Positions 27,728 through 36,978 of a stretch of 64,000 nucleotides of DNA are shown here, piece by piece. A program made the translations under genes and the position numbers. Source of the stretch: Afipia sp. GAS231 (GTDB lineage Bacteria > Pseudomonadota > Alphaproteobacteria > Rhizobiales > Xanthobacteraceae). The notes beneath the pieces are model-generated. The model had not been told where the DNA came from. It made no database searches and saw only the letters and a program-made list of their open reading frames with translations. Position 1 is the first letter of the stretch, and each line of letters opens with the position of its first letter. The stretch is from the NCBI RefSeq assembly GCF_900103365.1, contig NZ_LT629703.1, forward strand, positions 6,186,501 to 6,250,500, given 5' to 3'.

Positions 27728-28981
27728 ATGGCGGAACTGAAGGCCGACGTTCTGGTTTTGGGCGCAGGCATGGTTGGCGTTGGTGCCGCGCTGCACCTGC
27801 AAAAAAGGGGCAGGGACGTGGTCCTGATCGACCGGCACGAGCTTGCCGGCGAAGAAACCAGTTACGGCAACGGCGGCCTGATCGAGTGTGCCTCGGTTTT
27901 TCCCTATATGTTCCCGCGGGACGCCGGCCAGATCCTGCGCTATGCGCTGCTGCGCGCACCGCAGGTGCGCTATCATTTTTCGGATTTACCGGTCTTCCTG
28001 CCGTGGCTTGTGCGCTATTTCCTCGCGTCTTCGCCGGAGCGTGCGCTGCACAGTGCGATGGCCGAACTGCCGCTGATCCAGCGCAGCCTGATCGAGCACG
28101 AGGTGCTGATCGAGGAAGCCAATGTTCCAGAGTTGTTGCGGCGGACCGGCTGGATCAAACTGTTTCGGTCCAATGCGACGCTTGCGACGGCGGTGAGTGA
28201 ACTGGAGCGCGCCCGGCAACATGGCGTCGCGGGCGAGGTTCTCGACGCTGCGGCGATTGCTGCGCGCGAGCCGCATCTGACCGGCGCGTTCGCAGGTGCC
28301 GTCCATTTTCCCGCCCCCGGATTCGTGCCGGACCCCGGCGGCCTCGCCAAGGCCTATGCGGCCTTGTTCGGCCGCAAGGGCGGGCGATATCTGGTCGGCG
28401 ATGCGCGAACGCTCGAACAATCCGGCACACGTTGGCGGCTGGCGACGCTGGAAGGCACGATCACCGCGCGCGAAGTCGTGGTCGCGATGGGACCGTGGTC
28501 CGATCAGATTTTTGCCCCGCTCGGCTATTCGATCCCGCTGGCGGTCAAGCGCGGCTATCATTTGCATCTGAAGGCGAGCGGCAATGCGGTGTTGCATCAT
28601 CCGGTGCTCGACGTCGACAACGGCTTTCTGCTGGCGCCGATGAACCGCGGCATTCGCATCACCACCGGCGCCGAGTTCGCCCGCCGCGATGCGCCGCCGA
28701 CGCCGGTCCAGGTCGAGCGGGCCCTGCCGCGGGCGCATGCGCTGTTCCCGCTGGGCGCGCCGGTCGACGCCAGGCCCTGGATGGGCGCGCGGCCCTGTTT
28801 GCCGGATATGCTGCCGGTGATCGGCAAGGCGCCCCGCCATAGCGGGCTCTGGTTCGATTTCGGCCATCAGCACCACGGCCTGACGCTCGGACCGGCGACC
28901 GGGCGCCTGCTGGCCGAAATGATGACCGGAGAGACCCCGTTTGCCGACGTCAGGCCGTTTGCGGTCGAACGCTTTGGTTGA
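27728..28981 (+). CDS. FAD-dependent oxidoreductase, D-amino acid dehydrogenase (DadA)-like
   Basis: A 417-residue DAO-family flavoprotein. The N-terminal dinucleotide site is VLGAGMVGVGAALHLQKRG, followed by VVLIDRHELAGEETSYGNGG, a pattern typical of DadA. The C-terminal FAD contact GHQHHGLTLGPATGRLLAEM is clear. It would oxidise an amine or amino acid, passing electrons to the respiratory chain. It diverges from the second ABC importer, so import and oxidation may be linked. It could also be a glycine- or sarcosine-type oxidase. Confidence 0.85.
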   Translation: MAELKADVLVLGAGMVGVGAALHLQKRGRDVVLIDRHELAGEETSYGNGGLIECASVFPYMFPRDAGQILRYALLRAPQVRYHFSDLPVFLPWLVRYFLASSPERALHSAMAELPLIQRSLIEHEVLIEEANVPELLRRTGWIKLFRSNATLATAVSELERARQHGVAGEVLDAAAIAAREPHLTGAFAGAVHFPAPGFVPDPGGLAKAYAALFGRKGGRYLVGDARTLEQSGTRWRLATLEGTITAREVVVAMGPWSDQIFAPLGYSIPLAVKRGYHLHLKASGNAVLHHPVLDVDNGFLLAPMNRGIRITTGAEFARRDAPPTPVQVERALPRAHALFPLGAPVDARPWMGARPCLPDMLPVIGKAPRHSGLWFDFGHQHHGLTLGPATGRLLAEMMTGETPFADVRPFAVERFG

Positions 28982-29079
28982 CCATATCGGACGATTGAGG
29001 GGGGCCAGAGGCAGCGGTTGTCCTTGCGCGATCAGGGCCATAGCGGTGATACTAAGGTGCGCATCAAAAGGAGCGGTCA

Positions 29080-29334
29080 ATGAAAGTTAACGTTGAAATA
29101 GATTGCACGCCGCTCGAGGCCCGGCAGTTTATCGGCCTGCCGGACGTGCAGCCGATGCAGACGGCGGTGATGGACAAGATGCAACAGCAGATGATGGCGA
29201 ACATCGAAAAGGTTTCGCCGGAATCGCTGATTCAAAGCTGGTTCACCTTCGATCCCAAGATCGCCGAGCGCTTTCAGGACATGTTCGTGACCATGGCGGG
29301 TCTCGGCGGCATGGCCAAGAAGGACAAGAAATAG
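29080..29334 (+). CDS. DUF6489-type small protein
   Basis: An 84-residue protein beginning MKVNVEIDCTPLEARQFIG. From memory this matches the DUF6489 family found in Alphaproteobacteria; no function is known. It has a methionine-rich middle (MDKMQQQMMANIEK) and a lysine-rich C-terminus, is soluble and shows no signal peptide. The stop codon TAG overlaps the GTG start of the next hydrolase, so the two are translated together. Confidence 0.75.
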   Translation: MKVNVEIDCTPLEARQFIGLPDVQPMQTAVMDKMQQQMMANIEKVSPESLIQSWFTFDPKIAERFQDMFVTMAGLGGMAKKDKK

Positions 29335-30134
29335 TGGCCGCAACCGACGGCCGCGAAGCGGCGGGAGAACAGAGGCTCCAGGCGCCGGGCCTGTTCCTGA
29401 TGCTGGCCGAGGCGCGGAGCATCTTTGAGCTGAATTCGAGCCTGCTGCTTTCGCCGCTATTGTTGCGCGCCCCGAGAGGCGACGGGCATCCGGTGCTGGC
29501 GCTGCCGGGCTTTCTCGCCAGCGACCTGTCGATGGCGCCGATGCGGCGCTATCTGAAGGAGCTCGGCTACGACACCTACGCCTGGAACATGGGCCGCAAC
29601 CTTGGCGGGGTCGCCTCCAAGCGCGGCGCGCTGCGCGACCTGCTGCAGCGAATTCACGAAACCACAGGACGCAAGGTCAGCGTCGTCGGCTGGAGTCTCG
29701 GCGGCGTCTACGCGCGCGATCTGGCGCTGCAGATGCCGGACCTGGTCCGCTCCGTGATTACGCTCGGCAGTCCGTTTACCAGCGACATCAGGGCGACCAA
29801 CGCCACGCGGCTCTATGAGGCGCTGTCGGGCGAGGGGATCGACGACAACCCGGAAATCCAGAAGGCCATTGCCGGCGACCTGCCGGTCCCGGCCACCTCA
29901 ATCTATTCCCGCACCGACGGGATCGTGAACTGGCATACCTGTCACTTGAACCCGTCGGCAACCGCCGAAAATATCGAGGTGTATCTGGCAAGCCATGTCG
30001 GGCTCGGCGTCAACCCGGCCGCCCTCTGGGCCGTGGCCGATCGTCTGGCGCAAGCCGAGGGCGAATTTAAGCAATTTGACCGATCAGGGCCGTTTGCCAT
30101 TGCATATGCGCCCCCGGAAAATGCACAATCTTGA
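29334..30134 (+). CDS. Alpha/beta hydrolase (lipase-like), paralogue 1
   Basis: A 266-residue alpha/beta-fold hydrolase. The GTG at 29334 is in frame and directly coupled to the DUF6489 stop; an internal ATG at 29400 is an alternative start. The nucleophile elbow GWSLGG follows VSVVGW, and the oxyanion region is VLALPGFLASD. The likely catalytic acid is the Asp in SRTDGIVNW, and the likely His is in SHVGLGVN. A closely similar protein is encoded at 42607, with shared GRKVS-VGWSLGG and RSVITLGSPF blocks. It probably acts on lipids or esters; the substrate is not determined. Confidence 0.82.
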   Translation: MAATDGREAAGEQRLQAPGLFLMLAEARSIFELNSSLLLSPLLLRAPRGDGHPVLALPGFLASDLSMAPMRRYLKELGYDTYAWNMGRNLGGVASKRGALRDLLQRIHETTGRKVSVVGWSLGGVYARDLALQMPDLVRSVITLGSPFTSDIRATNATRLYEALSGEGIDDNPEIQKAIAGDLPVPATSIYSRTDGIVNWHTCHLNPSATAENIEVYLASHVGLGVNPAALWAVADRLAQAEGEFKQFDRSGPFAIAYAPPENAQS

Positions 30135-30216
30135 TTAGCGCCCTGATATCAGGGACGGTCTGACAACGCCCAGAAGCGCCACCTAAGGCGCCGCGTTTAT
30201 TGTAGCGGAGGAAAAC

Positions 30217-31764
30217 ATGGCGGACGCCAGGAAACTGTCATCGATGGACGCGTCGTTTCTGTATCTGGAAACGCCGGAAATGCCGATGCATGTCGGGAGC
30301 ATGGCGATTTTCCGCCTGCCCGACAACTACAACGGCAACTTCTTCGAGGAATTCAAGGCGATGATTTCCTCGCGGCTGCACATCGCGCCGATCCTCAAGA
30401 GCCGACTGGAAAAGGCGCCGCTCGATATCGATCACCCCTCCTGGGTCGAGGACGACCAGTTCGATATCGACCGACACATTTTCCGCGGCAGCCTGCCGGC
30501 GCCGTATGACCGCGCGACGCTGGAGCGCATCGTCGGCTGGATGCATGCCAAGCTGCTCAACCGCGCCCGTCCGCTCTGGGAGTTCTATGTCTTCGAGGGC
30601 ATGAAGGACAACGAGATCGGGCTGTATTCCAAGATGCACCATGCCTGCATCGACGGCGGCGCGGGGGCCGCGCTGACGAACATGATCTACGACATCACGC
30701 CGGTGCCGCGCGAGGTCGAGAAGCCGGTTCCGCAGGCCAAGGGCGGCAACGAGGCCCGCGACATCGCGGCCAACCTGATCGATTCCTACCAGCAGCTCTG
30801 GCGCCAGCCGTTCGACGGCTCGTCCACGCCCAAGAGCATCGACCTGCCGCGCTCGGGAAAGAGCGACCTCGGCTCGATCCTGTTCGACAACGCCATGTTC
30901 CAGATCGAGAGCGCGGTTAAGTTCGCCGGCAGCATCCCGACCATGCTCAAGAGCGTGTCCGAGGTGGTCGGCAAGATCTCCGATCCGAAATCGCGCGACA
31001 GCATTGCCAGCATGGCGTCGCCCTCGACCATCCTGAACAAGACGATTTCCTCGGAACGCAGTTTTGCCGGCACCTCGATCTCGCTGTCGCGCGCCAAAGC
31101 GCTCGCCAAGCAGTCCGGCGGCAAATTGAACGACGTGGTGCTGGCGCTGTCCTCCGGCGTGGTCCGGCGCTATCTGCTGGAGCGCGGCGCGCTGCCGGCC
31201 AAGTCGTTGACCGCCGCGGTGCCGATTTCGCTGCGCGAGGAGGGCAATACCGATAGCAACAACCAGGTGTTCGGCATGATCTGCTCGATCGCCACCAACA
31301 TCGAGAATCCCAAGGAGCGGCTGGAGGCGATCATCGCGCAATCCACCAAGTCCAAGGAGATGTCGCATCCGCTGCGGGCCCTGATGCCGCAGGTGTCGAA
31401 TATTTCGATGCTGGGGGCGCCGATCCTGGTCCAGATTCTGGCGCTGCTCTACAGCCGATCGAATCTCTCCGACGTGCTGCCGCCGGCCGCCAACATCACG
31501 GTCTCCAACGTGCCGGGACCGCGGCAAACGCTGTATGCCGCCGGCGCGGAATTGCTGCATATCTTCCCGGTGTCGATCTCGACCCATGGGCTTGCACTCA
31601 ACATCACCGTGCAGAGCTACCGCGACCAGCTCGATTTCGGCTTCATCGCCGGCGCCAACATCATTCCCCATGTCCAGGTTTTGTGCGACATGCTTCCGCT
31701 CGAATTTGAAGCGCTGGAGAAGGCGTTCGCGCCGCCGCCGAACATCACCAGCGCGGCCGAATAG
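30217..31764 (+). CDS. Wax ester synthase/diacylglycerol acyltransferase (WS/DGAT)
   Basis: A bifunctional acyl-CoA:alcohol/diacylglycerol acyltransferase, 515 residues. The catalytic HHxxxDG motif is present as HHACIDG at 141-147 (His142 is the base). The N-terminus LSSMDASFLYLETPEMPMHV is family-typical, as is the C-terminal NITVSNVPGPRQTLYAAGAE. A strong GGAGG ribosome site precedes the ATG at 30217. These enzymes make storage wax esters or triacylglycerols at the membrane. The adjacent hydrolases and PHA genes fit a carbon-storage neighbourhood. Confidence 0.92.
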   Translation: MADARKLSSMDASFLYLETPEMPMHVGSMAIFRLPDNYNGNFFEEFKAMISSRLHIAPILKSRLEKAPLDIDHPSWVEDDQFDIDRHIFRGSLPAPYDRATLERIVGWMHAKLLNRARPLWEFYVFEGMKDNEIGLYSKMHHACIDGGAGAALTNMIYDITPVPREVEKPVPQAKGGNEARDIAANLIDSYQQLWRQPFDGSSTPKSIDLPRSGKSDLGSILFDNAMFQIESAVKFAGSIPTMLKSVSEVVGKISDPKSRDSIASMASPSTILNKTISSERSFAGTSISLSRAKALAKQSGGKLNDVVLALSSGVVRRYLLERGALPAKSLTAAVPISLREEGNTDSNNQVFGMICSIATNIENPKERLEAIIAQSTKSKEMSHPLRALMPQVSNISMLGAPILVQILALLYSRSNLSDVLPPAANITVSNVPGPRQTLYAAGAELLHIFPVSISTHGLALNITVQSYRDQLDFGFIAGANIIPHVQVLCDMLPLEFEALEKAFAPPPNITSAAE

Positions 31765-31773
31765 GGTTTGACG

Positions 31774-32769
31774 ATGATCGAGATGCCGCCGCTGCAATTC
31801 GCCCAGGTGAACGGGATTCGCATGGGCTATTACGAGGCGGGACCGAAGACCGACACGCCTCCGGTCGTGCTGTGCCACGGCTGGCCGGAAATGGCGTTTT
31901 CCTGGCGCCATCAGCTTAAAGCGCTGAGCGCGGCCGGCATTCGCGTGATCGCGCCGGATCAGCGCGGCTATGGCGCGACCGACCGGCCCGAGCCGGTCGA
32001 GGCCTACGACATGGAGCATCTGACCGGCGATCTTGTCGGCCTGCTCGATCATCTCAAGATCGACAAGGCAATCTTCGTCGGCCACGACTGGGGCGGGTTC
32101 ATCGTCTGGCAGATGCCGCTGCGGCACATCGACCGCGTCGCCGGCGTGGTTGGCGTCAACACCCCGCATTACGATCGATCGCCAGCCGACCCGATCGCGC
32201 TGATGCGCCGGCGCTTCGGCGACCACATGTACATCGTCCAGTTCCAGGACCCGGCGCGCGAACCGGACCGGATCTTCGGTAGCCGGGTCGAGCAGACGTT
32301 CGACGCTTTCATGCGCAAGCCGGCGCCGCGTCCCGCGGATGCGCCGGCCGAGGAGCCGATCGCCGGCGTCGGCGCATCAGCCCGGCTCAATTTGGCGTTC
32401 CCGCAGATGATCGCGAATTACGACGCCAAGCATGATCCGCGCACGCCGATCCTGACGGCGGAAGAGAAGAAGATGTTCGTCGACACCTTCACCAGAACCG
32501 GCTTCACCGGCGGCATCAACTGGTATCGCAATTTTACCCGCAACTGGGAGCGGTCGGCCGGGCTCGACCATACCGTCCGCGTGCCGTCGCTGATGATCAT
32601 GGCCGAGCTCGACGCGGTGCTGCCGCCGTCGGCTGCCGACGGCATGGAAAAGATCATTCCCGACCTGGAAAAATACCTGGTGCGGGGCAGCGGCCATTGG
32701 ACGCAGCAGGAAAAGCCGGAAGAGGTCAGCGCCAAGCTGATCGAATGGCGTAGAAAGCGGTTTGGGTGA
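31774..32769 (+). CDS. Alpha/beta hydrolase, epoxide hydrolase-like
   Basis: A 331-residue hydrolase. The oxyanion HGWPE and the nucleophile region VGHDWGG, with an Asp nucleophile instead of Ser, are the hallmarks of soluble epoxide hydrolases. The dehalogenase-like cap domain lies at about residues 140-240, and the catalytic His is in GSGHWTQQEKPEE. It could hydrolyse fatty or xenobiotic epoxides formed by the P450 encoded just downstream. The ATG at 31774 is preferred over the in-frame TTG at 31768. Confidence 0.85.
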   Translation: MIEMPPLQFAQVNGIRMGYYEAGPKTDTPPVVLCHGWPEMAFSWRHQLKALSAAGIRVIAPDQRGYGATDRPEPVEAYDMEHLTGDLVGLLDHLKIDKAIFVGHDWGGFIVWQMPLRHIDRVAGVVGVNTPHYDRSPADPIALMRRRFGDHMYIVQFQDPAREPDRIFGSRVEQTFDAFMRKPAPRPADAPAEEPIAGVGASARLNLAFPQMIANYDAKHDPRTPILTAEEKKMFVDTFTRTGFTGGINWYRNFTRNWERSAGLDHTVRVPSLMIMAELDAVLPPSAADGMEKIIPDLEKYLVRGSGHWTQQEKPEEVSAKLIEWRRKRFG

Positions 32770-32795
32770 GGCATTAGCTACTCGTCTCTCATGCG

Positions 32796-32875
32796 GTCAT
32801 TCCGGGGTGATGCGAAGCATCGAACCCGGAATCTCGAGATTCCGGGTCTGGTCCTTCGGACCATCTCGGAATGAC
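32796..32875. repeat. Dispersed palindromic repeat, family B, copy 1
   Basis: An approximately 80-bp palindrome of the GTCATTCCGGGGTG...CGGAATGAC type, centred on CCGGAATCTCGAGATTCCGG. Two further copies (48593 and 57986) are in the opposite orientation. It sits between the epoxide hydrolase and the P450. Confidence 0.85.
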
Positions 32876-32913
32876 GGTACGAGTTTAGCATTTCGGCAGG
32901 AGACAACTTCGCA

Positions 32914-35900
32914 ATGGCTTCCCCCAACAAGCTCGATCCGATCCCGCATCCGCCGAAAAAGCCTGTCGTCGGCAACATGCTGTCGCTGGACTCGAACGCA
33001 CCGGTGCAGGATCTGGTGCGGCTGACCAAGGAGCTGGGGCCGATCTTCTGGCTCGACATGATGGGCGCGCCGCTCGTCATCGTCTCCGGCCACGACCTCA
33101 TCGACGAGCTCTCCGACGAAAAGCGTTTCGACAAGGCGGTGCGCGGTTCGCTGCGCCGGGTCCGCGCCGTCGGCGGCGATGGCCTGTTCACCGCCGATAC
33201 CAACGAGCCGAACTGGAGCAAGGCGCACAACATCCTGATGCAGCCGTTCGGCAACCGCGCGATGACTTCCTATCACGCAAGCATGGTCGATATCGCCGAG
33301 CAACTGGTGAAGAAGTGGGAGCGGCTCAACGGCGACGAGGAGATCGACGTCGTCCACGACATGACCGCGCTGACGCTCGATACCATCGGCCTGTGCGGCT
33401 TCGACTACCGCTTCAATTCGTTCTACCGCCGCGACTACCATCCGTTCGTGGAATCGCTGGTGCGTTCGCTCGAGACCATCATGATGACCCGCGGCCTACC
33501 GCTGGAGGGCCTGTGGCTGCAGAAGCGCCGTCGCGACCTCGCCCAGGACGTCGCCTTCATGAACAAGATGGTCGACGAGATCATCGCCGAGCGCCGCGGC
33601 AACGCCGAGGCGGCCGAGGGCAAGAAGGACATGCTCGGCGCCATGATGACTGGCGTCGACCGCGCCACCGGCGAACAGCTCGACGACATCAACATCCGCT
33701 ACCAGATCAACACCTTTCTGATCGCGGGCCACGAGACCACCAGCGGGCTATTGTCGTGCACGCTCTACGCGCTGCTGAAACATCCTGAAGTGCTCAAGAA
33801 GGCCTATGAGGAAGTCGACCGGGTGCTCGGTCCCGACGTTGACGCGCGCCCGACCTACCAGCAGGTCACGCAGCTCACCTACATCACGCAGATCCTGAAA
33901 GAGGCGCTGCGGCTGTGGCCGCCGGCGCCGGCCTATGGCATCGCGCCGCTCAAGGATGAGACCCTCGGCGGCAAATACAAGCTGCGAAAAAATACCTTCA
34001 TCACCGTGCTGGTCATGGCGCTGCACCGCGATCCCAGCGTCTGGGGACCGAACCCGGACAAGTTTGATCCGGAAAATTTCAGCAAGGAGGCCGAAGCCAA
34101 GCGGCCGATCAACGCCTGGAAGCCGTTCGGCAACGGTCAGCGCGCCTGCATCGGGCGCGGCTTTGCGATGCACGAGGCGGCGCTGGCGATCGGCATGATC
34201 CTGCAGCGATTCAAGCTGATCGATATCCATCGTTATCAGATGCATCTGAAGGAAACGCTGACGATCAAGCCAGACGGCTTCAAGATCAAGGTTCGTCCGC
34301 GTAACGACAAGGAGCGCGGTGCGTTCGCCGGTCGCGCCGCCGTCGCAGCAGCCGCCTCGAACGCCGCGGCGCCGCAGGCCCGCACACGTCCGGGTCACAA
34401 CACGCCGTTGTTGGTGCTCTATGGATCCAACCTCGGCACTGCGGAGGAGCTTGCGACGCGCGTTGCAGACCTGGCCGAGGTCAACGGTTTTGCCACCACG
34501 CTGGCGCCGCTCGACGACTATGCCGGCAAGTTGCCGGAGCAGGGCGGCGTACTGATCTTCTGTGCCTCCTACAATGGCGCAGCCCCTGATAACGCCACCC
34601 AGTTCGTCAAATGGTTGGGCGGCGACTTGCCGAAGGACGCCTTCGCCAAGGTGCGCTACGCCGTGTTCGGCTGCGGCAACAGCGACTGGGCCGCGACCTA
34701 CCAGTCGGTGCCGCGCATCATCGACGAGCAATTGTCCGCGCATGGCGCGCGCAGCGTCTATGGCCGCGGCGAGGGCGATGCCCGTAGCGATCTCGATGGT
34801 CAGTTCGAAAAATGGTTTGCGGCGCTGGGTCCGGCGGCGGCCAAGGAATTCGGCCTGGCGTCGAACATCACCCGCAGCGCCGACGATGCGCCGTTGTACG
34901 CGATCGAACCGGTGGCGCCGTCGGCGGTCAACACCATCGTTGCGGCCGGCGGCGTTTCGCCGATGAAGGTGCAGGCCAATTCCGAACTGCAGAACAAGAG
35001 CGGGGCTCATCCGTCGGATCGCTCGACCCGTCATATCGAGGTGCAGTTGCCGGCCGGCGTCGGCTACCGCGTCGGCGACCATCTCAGCGTGGTGCCGCGC
35101 AATGATCCGGCTTTGGTCGATTCCGTCGCGCGTCGCTTCGGTTTCCTCCCCGCGGACCAGATCCGCCTGCAGGTCGCCGAAGGCCGCCGCGCGCAATTGC
35201 CGGTCGGCGACGCCGTTTCGGTCGGGCGCCTGTTGACCGAGTTCGTTGAATTGCAGCAGGTGGCGACCCGCAAGCAGATCCAGATCATGTCGGAGCACAC
35301 GCGCTGCCCGATGACCAAACCCAAACTGCTGGCCTATGTCGGCGACGACGACGCATCCGCCGAGCGCTACCGCAGCGAGGTGCTGGGAAAACGCAAATCG
35401 GTATTCGACCTGCTGGAGGAATATCCGGCCTGTGAACTGCCGTTTCACGCCTATCTCGAAATGCTGTCGCTGCTGGCGCCCCGTTACTATTCGATCTCGT
35501 CCTCGCCGTCGGGCGATGGCTCGCGCTGCAGCGTCACGGTCGGTGTCGTCGAGGCGCCCGCCAGTTCCGGTCGCGGCGTTTATAAGGGAGTCTGCTCCAA
35601 CTATCTCGCCGGCCGCAGGGTTAACGACACCATCCACGCCACCATTCGCGAAACCAAGGCCGGCTTCCGCCTGCCGGATGACGCGGCCGTGCCCGTGATC
35701 ATGATCGGCCCCGGTACCGGTCTGGCGCCGTTCCGCGGTTTCCTGCAGGAGCGTGCGCATCAAAAGGCGCAAGGCGCGAAGCTGGGCCCGGCGATGCTGT
35801 TCTTCGGCTGCCGGCATCCCGAGCAGGACTATCTCTATGCGGACGAACTGAAGGGGTTTGCGGCCAGCGGCGTCACCGAACTCCACACCGCGTTCTCGCG

Positions 35901-36150
35901 CGCCGATGGCCCCAAGACTTATGTGCAGCACCTGGTCGCGGCGCAAAAGGACCGCGTCTGGAACCTGATCGAGCAGGGCGCGATCATCTATGTCTGTGGC
36001 GACGGCGGCAGGATGGAGCCGGACGTCAAGGCCGCGCTGGTCGCGATCTACCGCGAACGCTCCGGCGCCGACGCGGATGCCGGTGCGCGCTGGATCGACG
36101 AACTCGGAACTGGGAATCGCTACGTGCTGGACGTGTGGGCGGGCGGGTAG
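32914..36150 (+). CDS. Self-sufficient cytochrome P450/NADPH-P450 reductase (CYP102A-type)
   Basis: A 1078-residue fusion comparable to P450 BM3. The heme domain is about residues 1-470: I-helix AGHETT (271-276), ExxR Glu330-Arg333 and heme-thiolate Cys412 in FGNGQRACIG. An FMN (flavodoxin) domain follows from about 497 (LVLYGSNLGTAEEL), then an FAD/NADPH domain with RYYSISSSP and GPGTGLAPFRGFLQER. It should hydroxylate or epoxidise lipophilic substrates using NADPH. Compared with BM3, the Phe87 position is Val86, and the carboxylate-binding Arg47 and Tyr51 positions appear as Ala52 and Ile56, so substrates may not be typical fatty acids. Likely a homologue of CYP102A6. Confidence 0.93.
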   Translation: MASPNKLDPIPHPPKKPVVGNMLSLDSNAPVQDLVRLTKELGPIFWLDMMGAPLVIVSGHDLIDELSDEKRFDKAVRGSLRRVRAVGGDGLFTADTNEPNWSKAHNILMQPFGNRAMTSYHASMVDIAEQLVKKWERLNGDEEIDVVHDMTALTLDTIGLCGFDYRFNSFYRRDYHPFVESLVRSLETIMMTRGLPLEGLWLQKRRRDLAQDVAFMNKMVDEIIAERRGNAEAAEGKKDMLGAMMTGVDRATGEQLDDINIRYQINTFLIAGHETTSGLLSCTLYALLKHPEVLKKAYEEVDRVLGPDVDARPTYQQVTQLTYITQILKEALRLWPPAPAYGIAPLKDETLGGKYKLRKNTFITVLVMALHRDPSVWGPNPDKFDPENFSKEAEAKRPINAWKPFGNGQRACIGRGFAMHEAALAIGMILQRFKLIDIHRYQMHLKETLTIKPDGFKIKVRPRNDKERGAFAGRAAVAAAASNAAAPQARTRPGHNTPLLVLYGSNLGTAEELATRVADLAEVNGFATTLAPLDDYAGKLPEQGGVLIFCASYNGAAPDNATQFVKWLGGDLPKDAFAKVRYAVFGCGNSDWAATYQSVPRIIDEQLSAHGARSVYGRGEGDARSDLDGQFEKWFAALGPAAAKEFGLASNITRSADDAPLYAIEPVAPSAVNTIVAAGGVSPMKVQANSELQNKSGAHPSDRSTRHIEVQLPAGVGYRVGDHLSVVPRNDPALVDSVARRFGFLPADQIRLQVAEGRRAQLPVGDAVSVGRLLTEFVELQQVATRKQIQIMSEHTRCPMTKPKLLAYVGDDDASAERYRSEVLGKRKSVFDLLEEYPACELPFHAYLEMLSLLAPRYYSISSSPSGDGSRCSVTVGVVEAPASSGRGVYKGVCSNYLAGRRVNDTIHATIRETKAGFRLPDDAAVPVIMIGPGTGLAPFRGFLQERAHQKAQGAKLGPAMLFFGCRHPEQDYLYADELKGFAASGVTELHTAFSRADGPKTYVQHLVAAQKDRVWNLIEQGAIIYVCGDGGRMEPDVKAALVAIYRERSGADADAGARWIDELGTGNRYVLDVWAGG

Positions 36151-36158
36151 CCTGTCTT

Positions 36159-36252
36159 CGTAGGGTGGGCAAAGCGTAGCGTGCCCACCATTCGCGATCA
36201 CGATCTGGATAGATGGTGGGCACGGCGCAAGCGCGCCTTTGCCCACCCTACG
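36159..36252. repeat. Palindromic intergenic repeat
   Basis: An inverted repeat with outer arms CGTAGGGTGGGC and GCCCACCCTACG and inner arms GTGCCCACCAT and ATGGTGGGCAC. It lies between the P450 gene and the methyltransferase-like gene, and no ORF of its own is seen. Confidence 0.85.
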
Positions 36253-36295
36253 CACTCGTTGGCCGGGACGACGGGGGCCGTGCTAATACCCACCC

Positions 36296-36970
36296 ATGAT
36301 TCCCTGGGAAAAACTCGACACTACGCGCATTCCCGGCACCGACGGGGAGCTGCGCCTGATGCGGCGCGGCACCGAGTTCTCCATCATGCTCGGCACCAAC
36401 GAATTGATGAATAGCCGTCTGTCGGGTTCCGAAGCGGCGCTTGCAACGCTCGCGGCGAAGAAGATCGAATCAGTCAAAAATCCGCATTTGCTGATCGGCG
36501 GATTGGGCATGGGCTTTACGCTCCGTGCTGCGCTCGGTGTGCTCGGCACAAAGGCGCGCATCGTGGTGGCGGAACTGGTGCCATCAGTCGTCGCTTGGGC
36601 GCGCGGTCCGATGGCGGTGATCTTTGGCGACAGCCTGAACGATCCGCGCGTCAGCATTCGCGAGATGGATGTCACTAAAATCATTCAATCGAGCCGCACG
36701 ACATTCGATGCGATTCTTCTTGATGTCGACAACGGGCCGGAAGGCCTGACCCGGCAGGCCAATGACGGGCTCTATGACTCAAGCGGGTTGGGAGCGGCAT
36801 ACGCGGCGCTGCGGCCGGGCGGCGTACTGGCGGTTTGGTCTTCGGGACCGAACCCGGCATTCGCGAAGCGGCTTCGCGGCGCCGGTTTCGACGTCAACGA
36901 AGTCAACGTCCGCGCCACCGGCAGGGGCGGCGGGGCGCGTCACATCATCTGGATCGCGGTGAGGGCGTAA
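36296..36970 (+). CDS. Spermidine synthase-like methyltransferase-fold protein
   Basis: A 224-residue Rossmann-fold protein. SAM-type motif I is LIGGLGMGFTLRAAL and a later acidic motif is DAILLDVDNGPEG, like spermidine/spermine synthase family proteins. It lacks the usual N-terminal beta-barrel domain, so it may be a divergent aminopropyltransferase-like or methyltransferase protein. The substrate is unknown. It starts with an ATG at 36296 and is convergent with the following hydrolase. Confidence 0.7.
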   Translation: MIPWEKLDTTRIPGTDGELRLMRRGTEFSIMLGTNELMNSRLSGSEAALATLAAKKIESVKNPHLLIGGLGMGFTLRAALGVLGTKARIVVAELVPSVVAWARGPMAVIFGDSLNDPRVSIREMDVTKIIQSSRTTFDAILLDVDNGPEGLTRQANDGLYDSSGLGAAYAALRPGGVLAVWSSGPNPAFAKRLRGAGFDVNEVNVRATGRGGGARHIIWIAVRA

Positions 36971-36978
36971 GCTGGTTG

